A stretch of 64,000 nt of DNA from Palsa-504 sp963769715 (GCA_963769715.1 CAVYNE010000005.1:124001-188000), one strand, 5' to 3'. Shown: positions 32,279 to 40,571, numbered from the stretch's first letter. Notes: generated by a model from the sequence alone, not told the origin. Numbers and translations: made by a program.

Positions 32279-32554
32279 ATGGTTGACGACACAGCACGAG
32301 ACCGGGCCATCTACCACGCGCTGAAGGCGGCCGACGAAGTTGCCGCCGCCCTGCAGACCCACCTCATCGAAGAACACGGGGCTGATCCGGAGCGCGCCGC
32401 CCCCCAGGGCCCCTCCACCAACTCCCTCAAGCTGCTGCGTCAGGCGCGCGAGCGCCTGGGTCACGGACTGCGAGCCATCGAGGCCGGCCACATCGCCGAA
32501 TCCGACGAGATTTCCCTGCGCAACAACCAGCCCCGGGCCAAAACGCACAAGTAA
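32279..32554 (+). CDS. Hypothetical charged helical protein (91 residues)
   Basis: A 91-residue soluble protein (MVDDTARDRAIYHALKAADE..., HGLRAIEAGHIAESDE) with two predicted amphipathic helices, starting 27 bases after the small membrane protein. The coding GC pattern is that of a real gene. No family is recognised. Confidence 0.6.
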   Translation: MVDDTARDRAIYHALKAADEVAAALQTHLIEEHGADPERAAPQGPSTNSLKLLRQARERLGHGLRAIEAGHIAESDEISLRNNQPRAKTHK

Positions 32555-32613
32555 GCATCCCGCTCGCGGCAGAACCGGACGTTGGCCCGTAGCATCCAGC
32601 AGGGGCCGGCGGC

Positions 32614-32706
32614 GGACCCCGGACACGCGGACCCGGACACGCGGACCCGGGACCCGGGACACGCGGACCCGGACACGCGGACCCGGGACACGCGGACCCC
32701 GGACAC
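32614..32706. repeat. GC-rich tandem repeats of about 14 bp
   Basis: GGACACGCGGACCC-type units recur about six times with small length changes. Non-coding, between the hypothetical gene and the zinc-finger ORF. Confidence 0.8.
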
Positions 32707-32744
32707 AAAGGAAGGCACGGTTCTTGTGGCGGGAAGGCTGACAG

Positions 32745-32885
32745 CTACTGGGAAGCCGGGTCGAGCACTTCGGGATGGGCCCGGCGGTAGTGCTCGGTCA
32801 GCACCTCGCTGAGGTTGCCTGGCCGGTACGCGACGGTGCGGTGACAGATCTGGCAGCGCGTGACCGGAAGATGGGTAACGGTCAC
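32745..32885 (-). CDS. Small putative zinc-knuckle protein (46 residues)
   Basis: Minus-strand ORF from GTG 32885 (VTVTHLPVTRCQICHRTVAY...) to a TAG at 32745. It has CxxC (CQIC) followed by HYRRAH, an arrangement that could bind zinc. The gene is divergent from the flavin amine oxidase with a 20-base gap, which leaves little room for two promoters. The start is uncertain. Confidence 0.5.
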   Translation of the reverse strand: MTVTHLPVTRCQICHRTVAYRPGNLSEVLTEHYRRAHPEVLDPASQ

Positions 32886-32905
32886 TGGGAAGCGGCGGGA
32901 ACTTG

Positions 32906-34591
32906 ATGGTGAACGAGCGTGGCCGCGATGTCCGCCGTGGCGAGAGAGGGCCGGTCACGATGTTCGGCCCGGACTTCCCGTTCGGGTTCGATGGCTGGAT
33001 CACGCACCCGGCTGGCCTGGGGTCGATCCCGGCCGGACGTCATGGCGAAGAGGTCGCTGTCGTCGGCGCTGGCATCTCCGGGCTGGTCGCTGCGTACGAG
33101 CTGATGAGGCTCGGCCTCAAGCCGGTGGTCTACGAGGCTTCGCGGATGGGCGGGCGGTTGCGTTCGCAGGCGTTCGAGGGAGCCGAGGGCGTGGTCGCGG
33201 AACTGGGCGGGATGCGGTTCCCGGTGTCGTCGACGTCCTTCTACTATTACGTCGGCATGCTGGGCCTGCAGACCCGGCCGTTCCCCAACCCGCTGACCGA
33301 GGCGGCCGGAAGTACGGTCATCGACCTTGAGGGCGTCACGCATTATGCGCGCACGCTGCAGGATCTGCCCCCGCTGTTCACCGAAGTGGCTGAGGCATGG
33401 GCGCGGGCTCTGGAGGATGTGCGCTTCACCGACATCCAGGACGCGATCCGGGCCCGCGATGTCGGGACGCTGAAGTCTTTGTGGAACGATCTGGTGCCCC
33501 GCTGGGACGACCGCACGTTCTACAACTTCGTCGCGAGCTCGAAGGCGTTCTCCTCGCTGTCGTTTCACCACCGCGAAGTCTTCGGCCATGTCGGGTTCGG
33601 CACCGGCGGCTGGGACTCGGACTATCCGAACTCCATGCTGGAGATCTTCCGGGTCGTGATGACCAACTGCGACGAGAACCAGCGCCTGGTGGTCGGCGGC
33701 GCCGAGCAGGTTCCCCGCGGGATCTGGCGCTACCGTGCGCCCCGGCTCGCCCACTGGCCTGCCGGTACCTCGCTGGCCTCGCTGCACTCCGGCGCGCCCA
33801 AGGCCGGCGTCGCGCAGATCGCACGCGAGGGCGATGGCCAGCTCGCGGTCACTGACGCCTGGGGCGACACCCGGCGGTACGCGGCGGTGCTGATTACCTG
33901 CCAGAGTTGGCTGCTCACCACGCAGATCGAATGTGAGGAGTCCTTGTTCTCCCACAAGATATGGGCGGCCCTGGACCGTACGCGATACATGCAGTCATCC
34001 AAGACCTTCGTGATGGTCGACCGGCCGTTCTGGAAGGACACAGACCCGCGCACTGGCCGCGACGTCATGAGCATGACGCTGACCGACCGGCTGACCCGCG
34101 GCACCTACCTATTCGATAACGGTCCCGGCCAGCCGGGCGTGATCTGCCTGACGTACTCCTGGATGAGCGACGCGCTGAAGATGCTGCCCGAGCCGGTCGA
34201 CCGCCGTGTCCGGCTCGCGCTCAACGCCCTGAGCAAGATCTACCCCGATGTCGACATCGCCAGCCACATCGTCGGTGACCCGATCACCGTGTCCTGGGAG
34301 GCCGACCGGCACTTCCTGGGGGCGTTCAAGGGAGCGCTGCCTGGGCACTACCGGTACAACCAGCGCATGTACGCCCATTTCCGGCAAGATCGCATGCCGC
34401 CAGAGCAGCGGGGCATCTTCATCGCCGGAGACGACGTCTCCTGGACACCCGCGTGGGCCGAGGGGGCGGTCCAGACCTCGCTGAACGCGGTCTGGGGAAT
34501 CATGCATCACCTAGGCGGCCGAACCCACCCCGACAACCCCGGACCCGGCGACGTGTTCGCCGACATCGGGCCGATCGAGTTGCCCGACTGA
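32906..34591 (+). CDS. Flavin amine oxidase (tryptophan 2-monooxygenase-like)
   Basis: A 561-residue FAD enzyme. The dinucleotide fold VAVVGAGISGLVAAYEL and the GG motif GGRLRSQAF are near residues 50-85, ELGGMRFPVSSTSFYYY resembles IaaM-type substrate-domain sequence, and the C-terminal FAD segment is GIFIAGDDVSWTPAWAEGAVQTS. These features fit tryptophan 2-monooxygenase/L-amino acid oxidases, which oxidatively decarboxylate or deaminate aromatic amino acids, so indole-3-acetamide formation is possible. No amidohydrolase iaaH follows. ATG 32906 is preceded by a GGCGGGA site. Confidence 0.85.
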   Translation: MVNERGRDVRRGERGPVTMFGPDFPFGFDGWITHPAGLGSIPAGRHGEEVAVVGAGISGLVAAYELMRLGLKPVVYEASRMGGRLRSQAFEGAEGVVAELGGMRFPVSSTSFYYYVGMLGLQTRPFPNPLTEAAGSTVIDLEGVTHYARTLQDLPPLFTEVAEAWARALEDVRFTDIQDAIRARDVGTLKSLWNDLVPRWDDRTFYNFVASSKAFSSLSFHHREVFGHVGFGTGGWDSDYPNSMLEIFRVVMTNCDENQRLVVGGAEQVPRGIWRYRAPRLAHWPAGTSLASLHSGAPKAGVAQIAREGDGQLAVTDAWGDTRRYAAVLITCQSWLLTTQIECEESLFSHKIWAALDRTRYMQSSKTFVMVDRPFWKDTDPRTGRDVMSMTLTDRLTRGTYLFDNGPGQPGVICLTYSWMSDALKMLPEPVDRRVRLALNALSKIYPDVDIASHIVGDPITVSWEADRHFLGAFKGALPGHYRYNQRMYAHFRQDRMPPEQRGIFIAGDDVSWTPAWAEGAVQTSLNAVWGIMHHLGGRTHPDNPGPGDVFADIGPIELPD

Positions 34592-34729
34592 GCCGGAAGC
34601 GCCGTGTTCTGCGGAGGTTAGTGCCAACGACTGCTCGCCAAGCCTGGCGCGCTGCCCGGGGTGACCGCGCTGGAGCAGGCCCGCGCCGCCGGGAATTTCG
34701 CCCCCCGTGCACGAAGCGGCGTAGGGCGG

Positions 34730-36310
34730 CTACCTGCGCAGCCGGGAGCACGGGATGGTGATCGTCTTGTGATACCACGTCCAGGTAGTGATCTTGCCGT
34801 TGGCACTGTGCTCGCAGGCGGCCAGCATCCGCTCCGCCGCGGGCTTCCAGTGACCCCAGAAGTTGTGCTCGGTGACGTACCGGTAGTCGGAGAGCCAGCC
34901 GAGCGCCAGCACGAGGGCTAGAGCGGCGACGGCGGCGAGCGCCCCGGGCGATTGGCGGACGAGCGGGATCCTATCGCTGCCCTCGGCATTGGCCCGGCGG
35001 CGCAGGCAAGCATCGACCGCGACCACGGCGGCGGCCGTCATCGCCATGATCGGCATGGTCGAGTACCGCGAGCCGCCCTCGAAGTTATAGGAGTAGTGCT
35101 GGTCGATCACGTACCGAACCACGGTGGCGGCGAAGACCGTCTGCACGAACCCCATGATCAGCGCGACGGCGACGAACACCCGAACCTGCCGGCTGCCCGT
35201 GACCAGCGCCCAGCCGAACACGGCCACCAGGATGGCGCAGACGATGACCGTCGCGCCGTTGAGGCCGGCGATCTCGACGAGGCGCAGGGACACCCGCCAG
35301 CCGAAGGCGCGCAGCGCGACGTTGTGGAAGTAGAACCCGAGCGCCCGGACGGGATCCGCCAGGTGGGTTACGCGCTGGGTGTGCTGGGCGTAGCTATCTA
35401 GCACCACGGGCACCTGCACCAGCAGGCCCGCCAGCCAGCCGACTGTCACCGCCTGCTCGCGCCACCGGGGCAGCGCGACCACCCGGAGGAGCACCAGCGG
35501 CGCGTAGATGAGGGCGAGGATCTCCGAGGAGGTGGCGGCGAACGCGATGAGGGCCGCGGCCGTCATCCCGGCCCGGCTCTTCGGCCGCCACAGCAGGCCG
35601 AAGAACAGCGCGGTCAGCATGTACCAGGGACTACCGACGGTGCTGCCGGCGATCTCGATCGGTGCCAGCGGCAGCAGTATCAGGGCCGCGCCGACCAGCG
35701 CCCGCAGCCAGGGGGACCGGATCCACCCGTCCATGGCGTGGTAGATGAACAGCGCGCACAGCGCGGCGATGCCGGCCCCGGCCAGCGCGAACGGCACCGC
35801 GACGTCCGCCAGCGGCAGGTAGGAGACCAACTGGCCGACGAGGCGGGGCACGAACTCCTCGTAGCCGCCGTAGGGCACGATCAGGTGCCACGGGTGCGCC
35901 AATGCGTCGAACAGGTACACGCCCTGGTCTTCGGCGTAGAGAGAGTCCCAGGCCGGGACGCCGGCGATGCGCAGCAGCAGTACGACGGTCCCGACGCACA
36001 CGGCGGCCACCTGGATCGCGGCGTAGACAGCCCGCCGCCCTCCGGACCTGGCAGCGTCCGCGTGCCCCGGCTCGGGCTGCGGCGCGGGCTGGCGGGTCCC
36101 GCGTTCGGGCGTCTCGGGGAAGAGCACGACCAGGGCCGCGCGCACCCTGCGCAACCTGCCATCGGCCGGCTGGGGCGCCGGACCCGGCTGCGCGGATCCC
36201 GGCTGCGCGGATCCCGGCTGCGCGGACCTGTAGGTCAATATGGCCTCCTCGCCGGGTCGTCGCGGGCTGGCCGCAGCCTCCCAAGGACCAGCAGAAACCA
36301 GCCCCGACAA
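34730..36310 (-). CDS. Polytopic membrane protein, GT-C-like
   Basis: A 526-residue protein with about ten transmembrane segments. After a proline-rich N-terminus with SAQPG units (15-bp repeats at 36186-36230), the first helix is followed by a periplasmic loop with LYAEDQGVYLFDAL, an acidic motif in the position of GT-C glycosyltransferase catalytic residues, and the C-terminus ends in a short soluble part (NFWGHWKPAAERMLAAC). Such proteins may transfer sugars from lipid donors; this is a weak inference. Confidence 0.7.
   Translation of the reverse strand: MSGLVSAGPWEAAASPRRPGEEAILTYRSAQPGSAQPGSAQPGPAPQPADGRLRRVRAALVVLFPETPERGTRQPAPQPEPGHADAARSGGRRAVYAAIQVAAVCVGTVVLLLRIAGVPAWDSLYAEDQGVYLFDALAHPWHLIVPYGGYEEFVPRLVGQLVSYLPLADVAVPFALAGAGIAALCALFIYHAMDGWIRSPWLRALVGAALILLPLAPIEIAGSTVGSPWYMLTALFFGLLWRPKSRAGMTAAALIAFAATSSEILALIYAPLVLLRVVALPRWREQAVTVGWLAGLLVQVPVVLDSYAQHTQRVTHLADPVRALGFYFHNVALRAFGWRVSLRLVEIAGLNGATVIVCAILVAVFGWALVTGSRQVRVFVAVALIMGFVQTVFAATVVRYVIDQHYSYNFEGGSRYSTMPIMAMTAAAVVAVDACLRRRANAEGSDRIPLVRQSPGALAAVAALALVLALGWLSDYRYVTEHNFWGHWKPAAERMLAACEHSANGKITTWTWYHKTITIPCSRLRR
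36186..36230. repeat. 15-bp tandem repeat (2 copies plus partial) in membrane protein gene
   Basis: GGCTGCGCGGATCCC at 36186-36200 and 36201-36215, a partial third copy to 36229. In frame; encodes AQPGS units. Confidence 0.85.
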
Positions 36311-36311
36311 G

Positions 36312-36399
36312 GGTAATGGTAGTCAGCAGCGAGCGCGGCCATGTCGGTGTCGATGAAGCCGGCGTGCACGGCGACTACCATCTCCAGCCGGGCCGCGTC
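36312..36399 (-). pseudogene. SDR fragment (C-terminal segment)
   Basis: Minus-strand translation contains MVVAVHAGFIDTDMAALAAD, which is the conserved segment after the catalytic lysine in SDRs that end with a DTDMA motif. No N-terminal part is present. It lies between the MarR operator and the membrane protein start, so it is a short relic. Confidence 0.5.
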
Positions 36400-36419
36400 T
36401 AGGCTCGGCGCGGCAGATT

Positions 36420-36438
36420 TATATCGAATATTGATATA
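36420..36438. promoter_or_regulatory. MarR operator candidate
   Basis: TATATC-GAATATT-GATATA (36420-36438), a perfect 6-base inverted repeat 9 bases before the GTG of the MarR gene, in an otherwise GC-rich context. It would overlap the promoter. Confidence 0.6.
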
Positions 36439-36446
36439 GTGCCTGA

Positions 36447-36908
36447 GTGGCAGCCTCACCTGCGGATCGTGCCCTGGACATCGACGAGCTGACAACCGTC
36501 ATCGAGGACTTCAACACGATCTTCATCCGGCTGCCTTCGGTCCGCAGGTTCAACTTCTCGACCCTGTCCGTACTGCATACCTTGTCGCGGAACGGGCCGA
36601 TGCGGCTGACCGATCTGACCGCAACGGAGCAGCTGAAGCAGCCCGCGCTCACGAGCCTGGTCGCCAAGCTCGAGCGAGACGGGCTGGTGTCACGCCGCCG
36701 CGACCCACACGACGGCCGCGCTGTCCTGCTCTCCCTGACCCCGGAAGGCAGTCAGGCGGTCCGGTCTCGGCACGCGAACCGGATGGCGAAGCTGTCGCGT
36801 CTGGTGGACCGGCTGACCGATCAAGAGCGCGAAGTGCTCGCCGGTTCAGCGCGCGTCCTGGTCCGCCTGATCGAGGTCGCAGCGGCCGATGACGACACAG
36901 GCAACTAG
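36447..36908 (+). CDS. MarR-family transcriptional regulator
   Basis: A 153-residue regulator. The winged helix includes LSVLHTLSRNGPMRLTDLTATEQLKQPALTSLVAKLERDGLVSRRRDPHDGRAVLLSLTPEG; N- and C-terminal helices form the dimer interface. GTG 36447 is the start, preceded by the palindrome. The next gene on the same strand was an epoxide hydrolase, now a remnant, which may have been its target. Confidence 0.9.
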   Translation: MAASPADRALDIDELTTVIEDFNTIFIRLPSVRRFNFSTLSVLHTLSRNGPMRLTDLTATEQLKQPALTSLVAKLERDGLVSRRRDPHDGRAVLLSLTPEGSQAVRSRHANRMAKLSRLVDRLTDQEREVLAGSARVLVRLIEVAAADDDTGN

Positions 36909-36923
36909 ATAAGGGGCAGTTCC

Positions 36924-37144
36924 ATGCCGACCAGATCGTTCCCTCTCGAGCCGGCGCCGATCCATGTCTGCGACGAGGTGCTCGACGACCTGCGTCGCAG
37001 GCTGACGGCGACCGAGTGGCCGCTGGACACTGGTACGACCACGTCAACATCACCGCTCACGACCGCGGCGGGCATTTCATCCCGTGGGAGATCCCTACCG
37101 AGTGGGTCGAGGACCTACGGCGTACCTTCCGCGGACGACGCTGA
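36924..37144 (+). pseudogene. Epoxide hydrolase gene reduced to its two ends
   Basis: The first 35 residues (FPLEPAPIHVCDEVLDDLRRRLTATEWP) are the EHN N-terminal segment of microsomal-type epoxide hydrolases. From 37031, in another frame, come WYDHVNITAHDRGGHFIPWE and TEWVEDLRRTFRGRR, the normal C-terminus with the catalytic histidine, ending at a TGA at 37142-37144. About 300 residues between are missing. The deletion is clean, so this is a real inactive relic. Confidence 0.75.
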
Positions 37145-37171
37145 AACCGACGCCGAGCACTGACAACAAGC

Positions 37172-37708
37172 TCACAGAAGAGAGGCGACGTCGGTCGCCA
37201 TGGTCTTCAGCGCCTGCTCATGGTTGCCGCCGCCGAAGGAGGCGTAGACGATCGCGAAAGCGGTGTTCCCTTTTCGCGCGATGATGGCATCTGACCCGGC
37301 GTAGGCCTGGTCACCGACGCCAGACACGGGCGTCAGGTGGTATTTGGTCACGAGATTTCCGAGTCCGGGGATGTCAGAGCTCAGGCCAGCCGCCGGTGTA
37401 GTCGTGACCGAGAGCACCACGGCGAAGCCGGAAATTGAACCGAACGTGCAGCTTGAGACCGGCCCTGCGTTGGCCTGCTTGGCGAAGGCGATGCTGCCGC
37501 CGGTCGCCTGAGCGACCTCAGCCTTGGTGAGCAGCGTGCATGCGTTCTTTACGGCATCCGTCCCGGCGGTCGTCGCTGTGCCCGTCCCGGCGGTGGTAGT
37601 CGAAGAGGCGCTGCTGCTGCCAGATTGTGAGCAAGCGGCGAGCACAAGGACGCACAGCGCGCCCGTCACGGCCAGATGCAGCCTCGCGCGGGTACCTGAT
37701 GAGAGCAT
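37172..37708 (-). CDS. Secreted lipoprotein (DUF3558-like)
   Basis: A 178-residue lipoprotein: basic N-terminus, hydrophobic stretch and lipobox VLAAC (Cys25), a Ser/Thr-rich linker, then a domain with NACTLLTKAEVAQATGG and VSSCTFGS, whose two cysteines can pair. The overall pattern is that of DUF3558-type mycolate-lineage lipoproteins. It is convergent with the epoxide hydrolase relic. Function unknown. Confidence 0.8.
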   Translation of the reverse strand: MLSSGTRARLHLAVTGALCVLVLAACSQSGSSSASSTTTAGTGTATTAGTDAVKNACTLLTKAEVAQATGGSIAFAKQANAGPVSSCTFGSISGFAVVLSVTTTPAAGLSSDIPGLGNLVTKYHLTPVSGVGDQAYAGSDAIIARKGNTAFAIVYASFGGGNHEQALKTMATDVASLL

Positions 37709-37808
37709 CCGCCTATGCTAGTGGTCGAGTTCCACCAGGAAAGACCGGGGAGGATACTTCGTTGCCGCGGGCACGACTTCCCGGGAGGTTCCGCCGCCAG
37801 GGCGCCGG

Positions 37809-38357
37809 TCACGAAGCCGAGGTGGAGGACGGGGCCGGCGCCGATGACGTCGGCGACGCGGCCGGGCGGGGACGCCAGGACGTGACCAGCAGCAGTGTGG
37901 CGCCGCCCGCGCCTGCGAGCGCCGCGATGGCGAGTCCGGCCCACCCGTGCGCGCTGAACCCGACCACCCGGTCGACCGACCAGCCGCCCGCGCCGAGCGC
38001 GCCGATTGCGCAGGACACGAGCGTGATCATCAGCACGTACTCGTAGCCTTCCCCGGGCCGGAAGATGAAGAAGCCGTTCTTGGCGTGGTTAGCGACCAGG
38101 GCCACGACCATCGTCCCGACTACGGCCGCCGCGGCCAGCGGGGTGAGCAGGCCGAGCACGAGGAGAGCACCCGCGCCGAGTTCGGTGACCGTGGCAAACA
38201 GCGCGTGCATCCGGCCGGGCCGGATGCCGATGGATTCGAACCAGCGCGCTGTCCCGGGCAGCTTGCCGCCGCCGAAGGCGTGGTTCCAGCCGTGCGCGAT
38301 CATGGTGCCGCCCACCGCGAGGCGGAGCATGAGCGCCGCGATGTTCACACTGTTCAT
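37809..38357 (-). CDS. DoxX family membrane protein
   Basis: A 182-residue protein with four transmembrane helices (LMLRLAVGGTMIAHGWNHAFGG, LFATVTELGAGALLVLGLLTPLAAAAVVGTMV, EYVLMITLVSCAIGALG, WAGLAIAALAGAGGATLLLV) and a Ser/Pro-rich cytoplasmic tail. The DoxX core HGWNHAFGG and KNGFFIFRPGEGYEY are clear. Such proteins take part in membrane redox and oxidative stress. Promoter sequence, AT-rich, lies at 38380-38425. Confidence 0.88.
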   Translation of the reverse strand: MNSVNIAALMLRLAVGGTMIAHGWNHAFGGGKLPGTARWFESIGIRPGRMHALFATVTELGAGALLVLGLLTPLAAAAVVGTMVVALVANHAKNGFFIFRPGEGYEYVLMITLVSCAIGALGAGGWSVDRVVGFSAHGWAGLAIAALAGAGGATLLLVTSWRPRPAASPTSSAPAPSSTSAS

Positions 38358-38534
38358 TCGCCCTGCCTCAGATAGTCGCTAGCAAGTACATTAATATAAC
38401 TTAATCGACTAATTCTCAAGAGGAGGGCGGGCAGGCGGCGGTACGAGAGCCGGCCGCGACGAAGCGCCGCCCCATCCGGAACACCGGGCACCATGAGATG
38501 ATCGGTCAGCGGTGCACTGGCAAGAGGGGCGGAT

Positions 38535-39224
38535 ATGGCGGCGCTAGCGTGGCCCGGGCGCAGGATCATCGTGCTGGGCGGGACGGGCAGCCTGGGGCAG
38601 GCGGTCGTCGAGCGGTTCCGCTCGGATGGCGCGTCGGTGCTGGTGGCCGACGGCAGGCTGCCGGCCGAGGCGGACCGGCCGGAGGGTGTGGACTACGTCA
38701 GCGTGGACGCGCTCGACGAGTCCAGCGTCTCCGCGGCGTTCGCCGGGACGCCGCCGCCTCAGGCGGTGGTCAACCTCATCGGCGGCTATGCTCCGCCGCA
38801 GCCGTTGCCCGAGCTTGATATCGCGGTGCTCAGGAAACAGCTCGAACTGAACCTGGTGACTGCGGCGATCGTCACCAAGCACGCCATGCCGGTGCTCGCC
38901 GCGCAGGCCGGCGGCGCGATCGTGCACGTCTCGAGCCGGATCGCCACCGAAAAGGGCGAGAACAGCTTCGCCTACAGCGTCAGCAAGCTCGGCGTCCTGC
39001 GCCTAGTGGAGGCCGCCGCCGCGGAGGGCCGCCAGCTCGGGGTGCGGGTCAACTGCATCATGCCGAGCATCATCGATACGCCGGCCAACCGCGCGGCGCT
39101 GCCCCGCGCGCACCACGACCGATGGCCCCAACCATCCGAACTGGCCGCCGTCCTCGCCTTCCTCGTCTCCGACGACGCCGCCCTCATCTCCGGCGCCGCC
39201 ATCCCCGTCTACGGCCGCGCCTGA
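38535..39224 (+). CDS. SDR family oxidoreductase
   Basis: A 229-residue SDR (IIVLGGTGSLGQAV, NLIGGYAPP, SSRIATEKGENSFAYSVSK, VNCIMPSIIDTP). Tyr-x3-Lys is YSVSK. Cofactor preference is not clear: GGTGSLG departs a little from TGxxxGIG. It is divergent from the DoxX gene and followed by a strong hairpin. Confidence 0.88.
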   Translation: MAALAWPGRRIIVLGGTGSLGQAVVERFRSDGASVLVADGRLPAEADRPEGVDYVSVDALDESSVSAAFAGTPPPQAVVNLIGGYAPPQPLPELDIAVLRKQLELNLVTAAIVTKHAMPVLAAQAGGAIVHVSSRIATEKGENSFAYSVSKLGVLRLVEAAAAEGRQLGVRVNCIMPSIIDTPANRAALPRAHHDRWPQPSELAAVLAFLVSDDAALISGAAIPVYGRA

Positions 39225-39232
39225 CCAACGTC

Positions 39233-39278
39233 ATCGTGGATCGGTACCCCCGCGATAAGGGGAGTACCGATCCACGAT
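39233..39278 (+). terminator. Very stable hairpin (15 bp plus 4 bp), probable terminator
   Basis: ATCGTGGATCGGTAC (39233-39247) pairs with GTACCGATCCACGAT (39264-39278), extended by CCCC/GGGG across a 7-base loop with one bulged A. It begins 9 bases after the SDR stop and lies before the convergent helical protein gene. There is no U-run. Confidence 0.65.
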
Positions 39279-39330
39279 CCTTGGCGGGCCTGACGCGGGC
39301 CTGACGCGGGCCAGGCCCGCGCCCCCGAGT

Positions 39331-39525
39331 TCAGTAGTCCGCGGACTCGATGGCCTCGCGGAGCTCGGCGGTCCGGCGCCACGCCTGGATCATCCGGCGC
39401 TCCGCCCGATGCTCTTGCCGCCGGGCCCGGCGGAGCAACCGCAGCCTGCGTGAGTACCGCAGATGCTCCGCCTCTGCCAAATTGCTGCGAGTTCGCTCCC
39501 TCGCCAGCTGTTCGGTGAAAGCCAT
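39331..39525 (-). CDS. Small charged helical protein downstream of whiB7 (64 residues)
   Basis: Begins MAFTEQLARERTRSNLAEAE and continues as one long Arg/Glu-rich amphipathic helix. An upstream ATG at 39540 is possible. It follows whiB7 on the same strand, separated by a GC-rich hairpin at 39562-39595. It may bind nucleic acid or a ribosome, but this rests on composition alone. Confidence 0.5.
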   Translation of the reverse strand: MAFTEQLARERTRSNLAEAEHLRYSRRLRLLRRARRQEHRAERRMIQAWRRTAELREAIESADY

Positions 39526-39561
39526 GACTGACCACTCCATTGTGTGCATTGTGTGCTGTGC

Positions 39562-39595
39562 GCGGCCGCGCGGCTCATGTTCGCCGCGCGGCCGC
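39562..39595 (-). terminator. 13-bp GC-rich hairpin after whiB7
   Basis: GCGGCCGCGCGGC (39562-39574) and GCCGCGCGGCCGC (39583-39595) with 8-base loop. I-shaped terminator candidate, without T-run. Confidence 0.5.
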
Positions 39596-39617
39596 AGCTG
39601 GCTGGCGTGGCCTGAAA

Positions 39618-40067
39618 CTAAGCGGCCACTTCGGTCTTGCGTGGACGCCCGCGAGGGCGCTTGCGGGGTACGATCGCGCCGCGCATGAGCAATTCGCCGC
39701 CCCAGACACCCCAGGGCTCCCTGCGCTCGAGCGCACCGGTCAGGCAGGCCAGCCTGGCCTTGCATCCCCGGCACATCGCCTTGGCCGTCTCCACGTCTTC
39801 GGGAGACTCGGCGAAGAACAGCTCGGGGTCCTCCGTGCACGGAAGATCCAGGCCCACCGGGAGCGCGGTCGCCGAACCGGCCACCGCCAGCTGACTCGTC
39901 TCGCTGACCGCCGACTCGTCCACCTGCCGAACCTGGCTGGCCGACGCGACGAAGCCGACCTGATCGAATACCTGCCTGACGTCTGGCTCCTGCCGCGCCG
40001 TCACAGAGCTGGGCGCCTGGAACCCCGTTGCGCCCGTCCCGCTGACGGTGGCATCGCGCCACTGCAT
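39618..40067 (-). CDS. whiB7: WhiB7-type transcriptional regulator (iron-sulfur, AT-hook)
   Basis: WhiB protein of 149 residues from the ATG at 40067, which has a GAGAGGGG site 9 bases upstream; a GTG at 40109 is an alternative giving 163 residues. The four iron-sulfur cysteines are at about 77, 99, 102 and 108 (PCTEDP..., MCRGCKARLAC), then the GVWGG turn (120-124) that contacts sigma-A, and the AT-hook RPRGRPRK (137-144) that defines WhiB7. WhiB7 activates intrinsic antibiotic-resistance genes together with the housekeeping sigma factor. The N-terminal 70 residues are unusually long. The gene is preceded by an apparent attenuator leader (40155-40610). Confidence 0.93.
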   Translation of the reverse strand: MQWRDATVSGTGATGFQAPSSVTARQEPDVRQVFDQVGFVASASQVRQVDESAVSETSQLAVAGSATALPVGLDLPCTEDPELFFAESPEDVETAKAMCRGCKARLACLTGALERREPWGVWGGELLMRGAIVPRKRPRGRPRKTEVAA

Positions 40068-40154
40068 CGGTGCCATCCCCTCTCGCTTGCCGGTCCTAGT
40101 TGTCGTCACGACGATTTCTCGTCCGTCTGGGGACCTAGGCCTGGCAAATAACTA

Positions 40155-40185
40155 GGCCGCGGACCCTGTGTGCGGGTCCGCGGCC
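40155..40185 (-). terminator. Attenuator hairpin in whiB7 leader
   Basis: GGCCGCGGACCC (40155-40166) pairs with GGGTCCGCGGCC (40174-40185), loop of 7. On the minus strand it is followed by TAGTTATTTG, a T-rich segment, as in an intrinsic terminator. It sits between the upstream ORF and whiB7. Confidence 0.75.
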
Positions 40186-40201
40186 TCGAGGGGAGTTCTG
40201 G

Positions 40202-40219
40202 CCGGTCTGGCTAGACCGG
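40202..40219 (-). promoter_or_regulatory. Small hairpin at upstream-ORF stop codon
   Basis: CCGGTCT-GGCT-AGACCGG (40202-40219); the uORF stop codon lies in it (40211-40213). Possible part of an alternative fold in the leader. Confidence 0.5.
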
Positions 40220-40528
40220 TTCTCTATCTCGAGGTGGACCCGATTCGCCCTCACCCTTGGCGGAGGCGCCGGTCATGTAGTTGTGGATATTCGTCTGGCC
40301 GAGCAGCGTCGCGACGGCATCCTGCTGCTGCGTCGGGGCGACGAACGCGACCCTGGCCCGGACACGCGGAACGGCGTGAACGACCAGAGTGGACGGCCCA
40401 GTGCCGCAGCCGGCGGCGGGCAGACCTGTCCCCGGGAGGCTGAGCGGACGCGGGGCGGAAGCACCCAAGCGCGAAGCCCCGTTCAGCTCGGGCAGAGCAT
40501 CTGATTTGATGTAGATCACGTCGGGCAC
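40211..40528 (-). CDS. whiB7 leader upstream ORF (105 codons)
   Basis: GTG 40528, with a GGAGGGAGG site 2-3 bases upstream, opens MPDVIYIKSDALPELNGASR and ends before the attenuator hairpin. In mycobacteria and streptomycetes whiB7/wblC is controlled by translation of an upstream ORF whose stalling prevents termination. The frame here is longer than those best known, so its sequence may matter as well as its position. If short uORFs are used instead, an internal GTG at about 40516 exists. Confidence 0.6.
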   Translation of the reverse strand: MPDVIYIKSDALPELNGASRLGASAPRPLSLPGTGLPAAGCGTGPSTLVVHAVPRVRARVAFVAPTQQQDAVATLLGQTNIHNYMTGASAKGEGESGPPRDREPV

Positions 40529-40571
40529 CTCCCTCCGGAGTGGTCGACAACTAGCCCACGGACATGTAGAG

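Noticed and set aside
32614..32706. CRISPR-like array
   Set aside because: The units are contiguous, with no unique spacers, so it is a simple tandem repeat. No cas gene is present.
39331..40062. 243-codon frame across whiB7 and its downstream gene
   Set aside because: Only its last 64 codons look coding; the remainder is the whiB7 coding sequence read in another frame.
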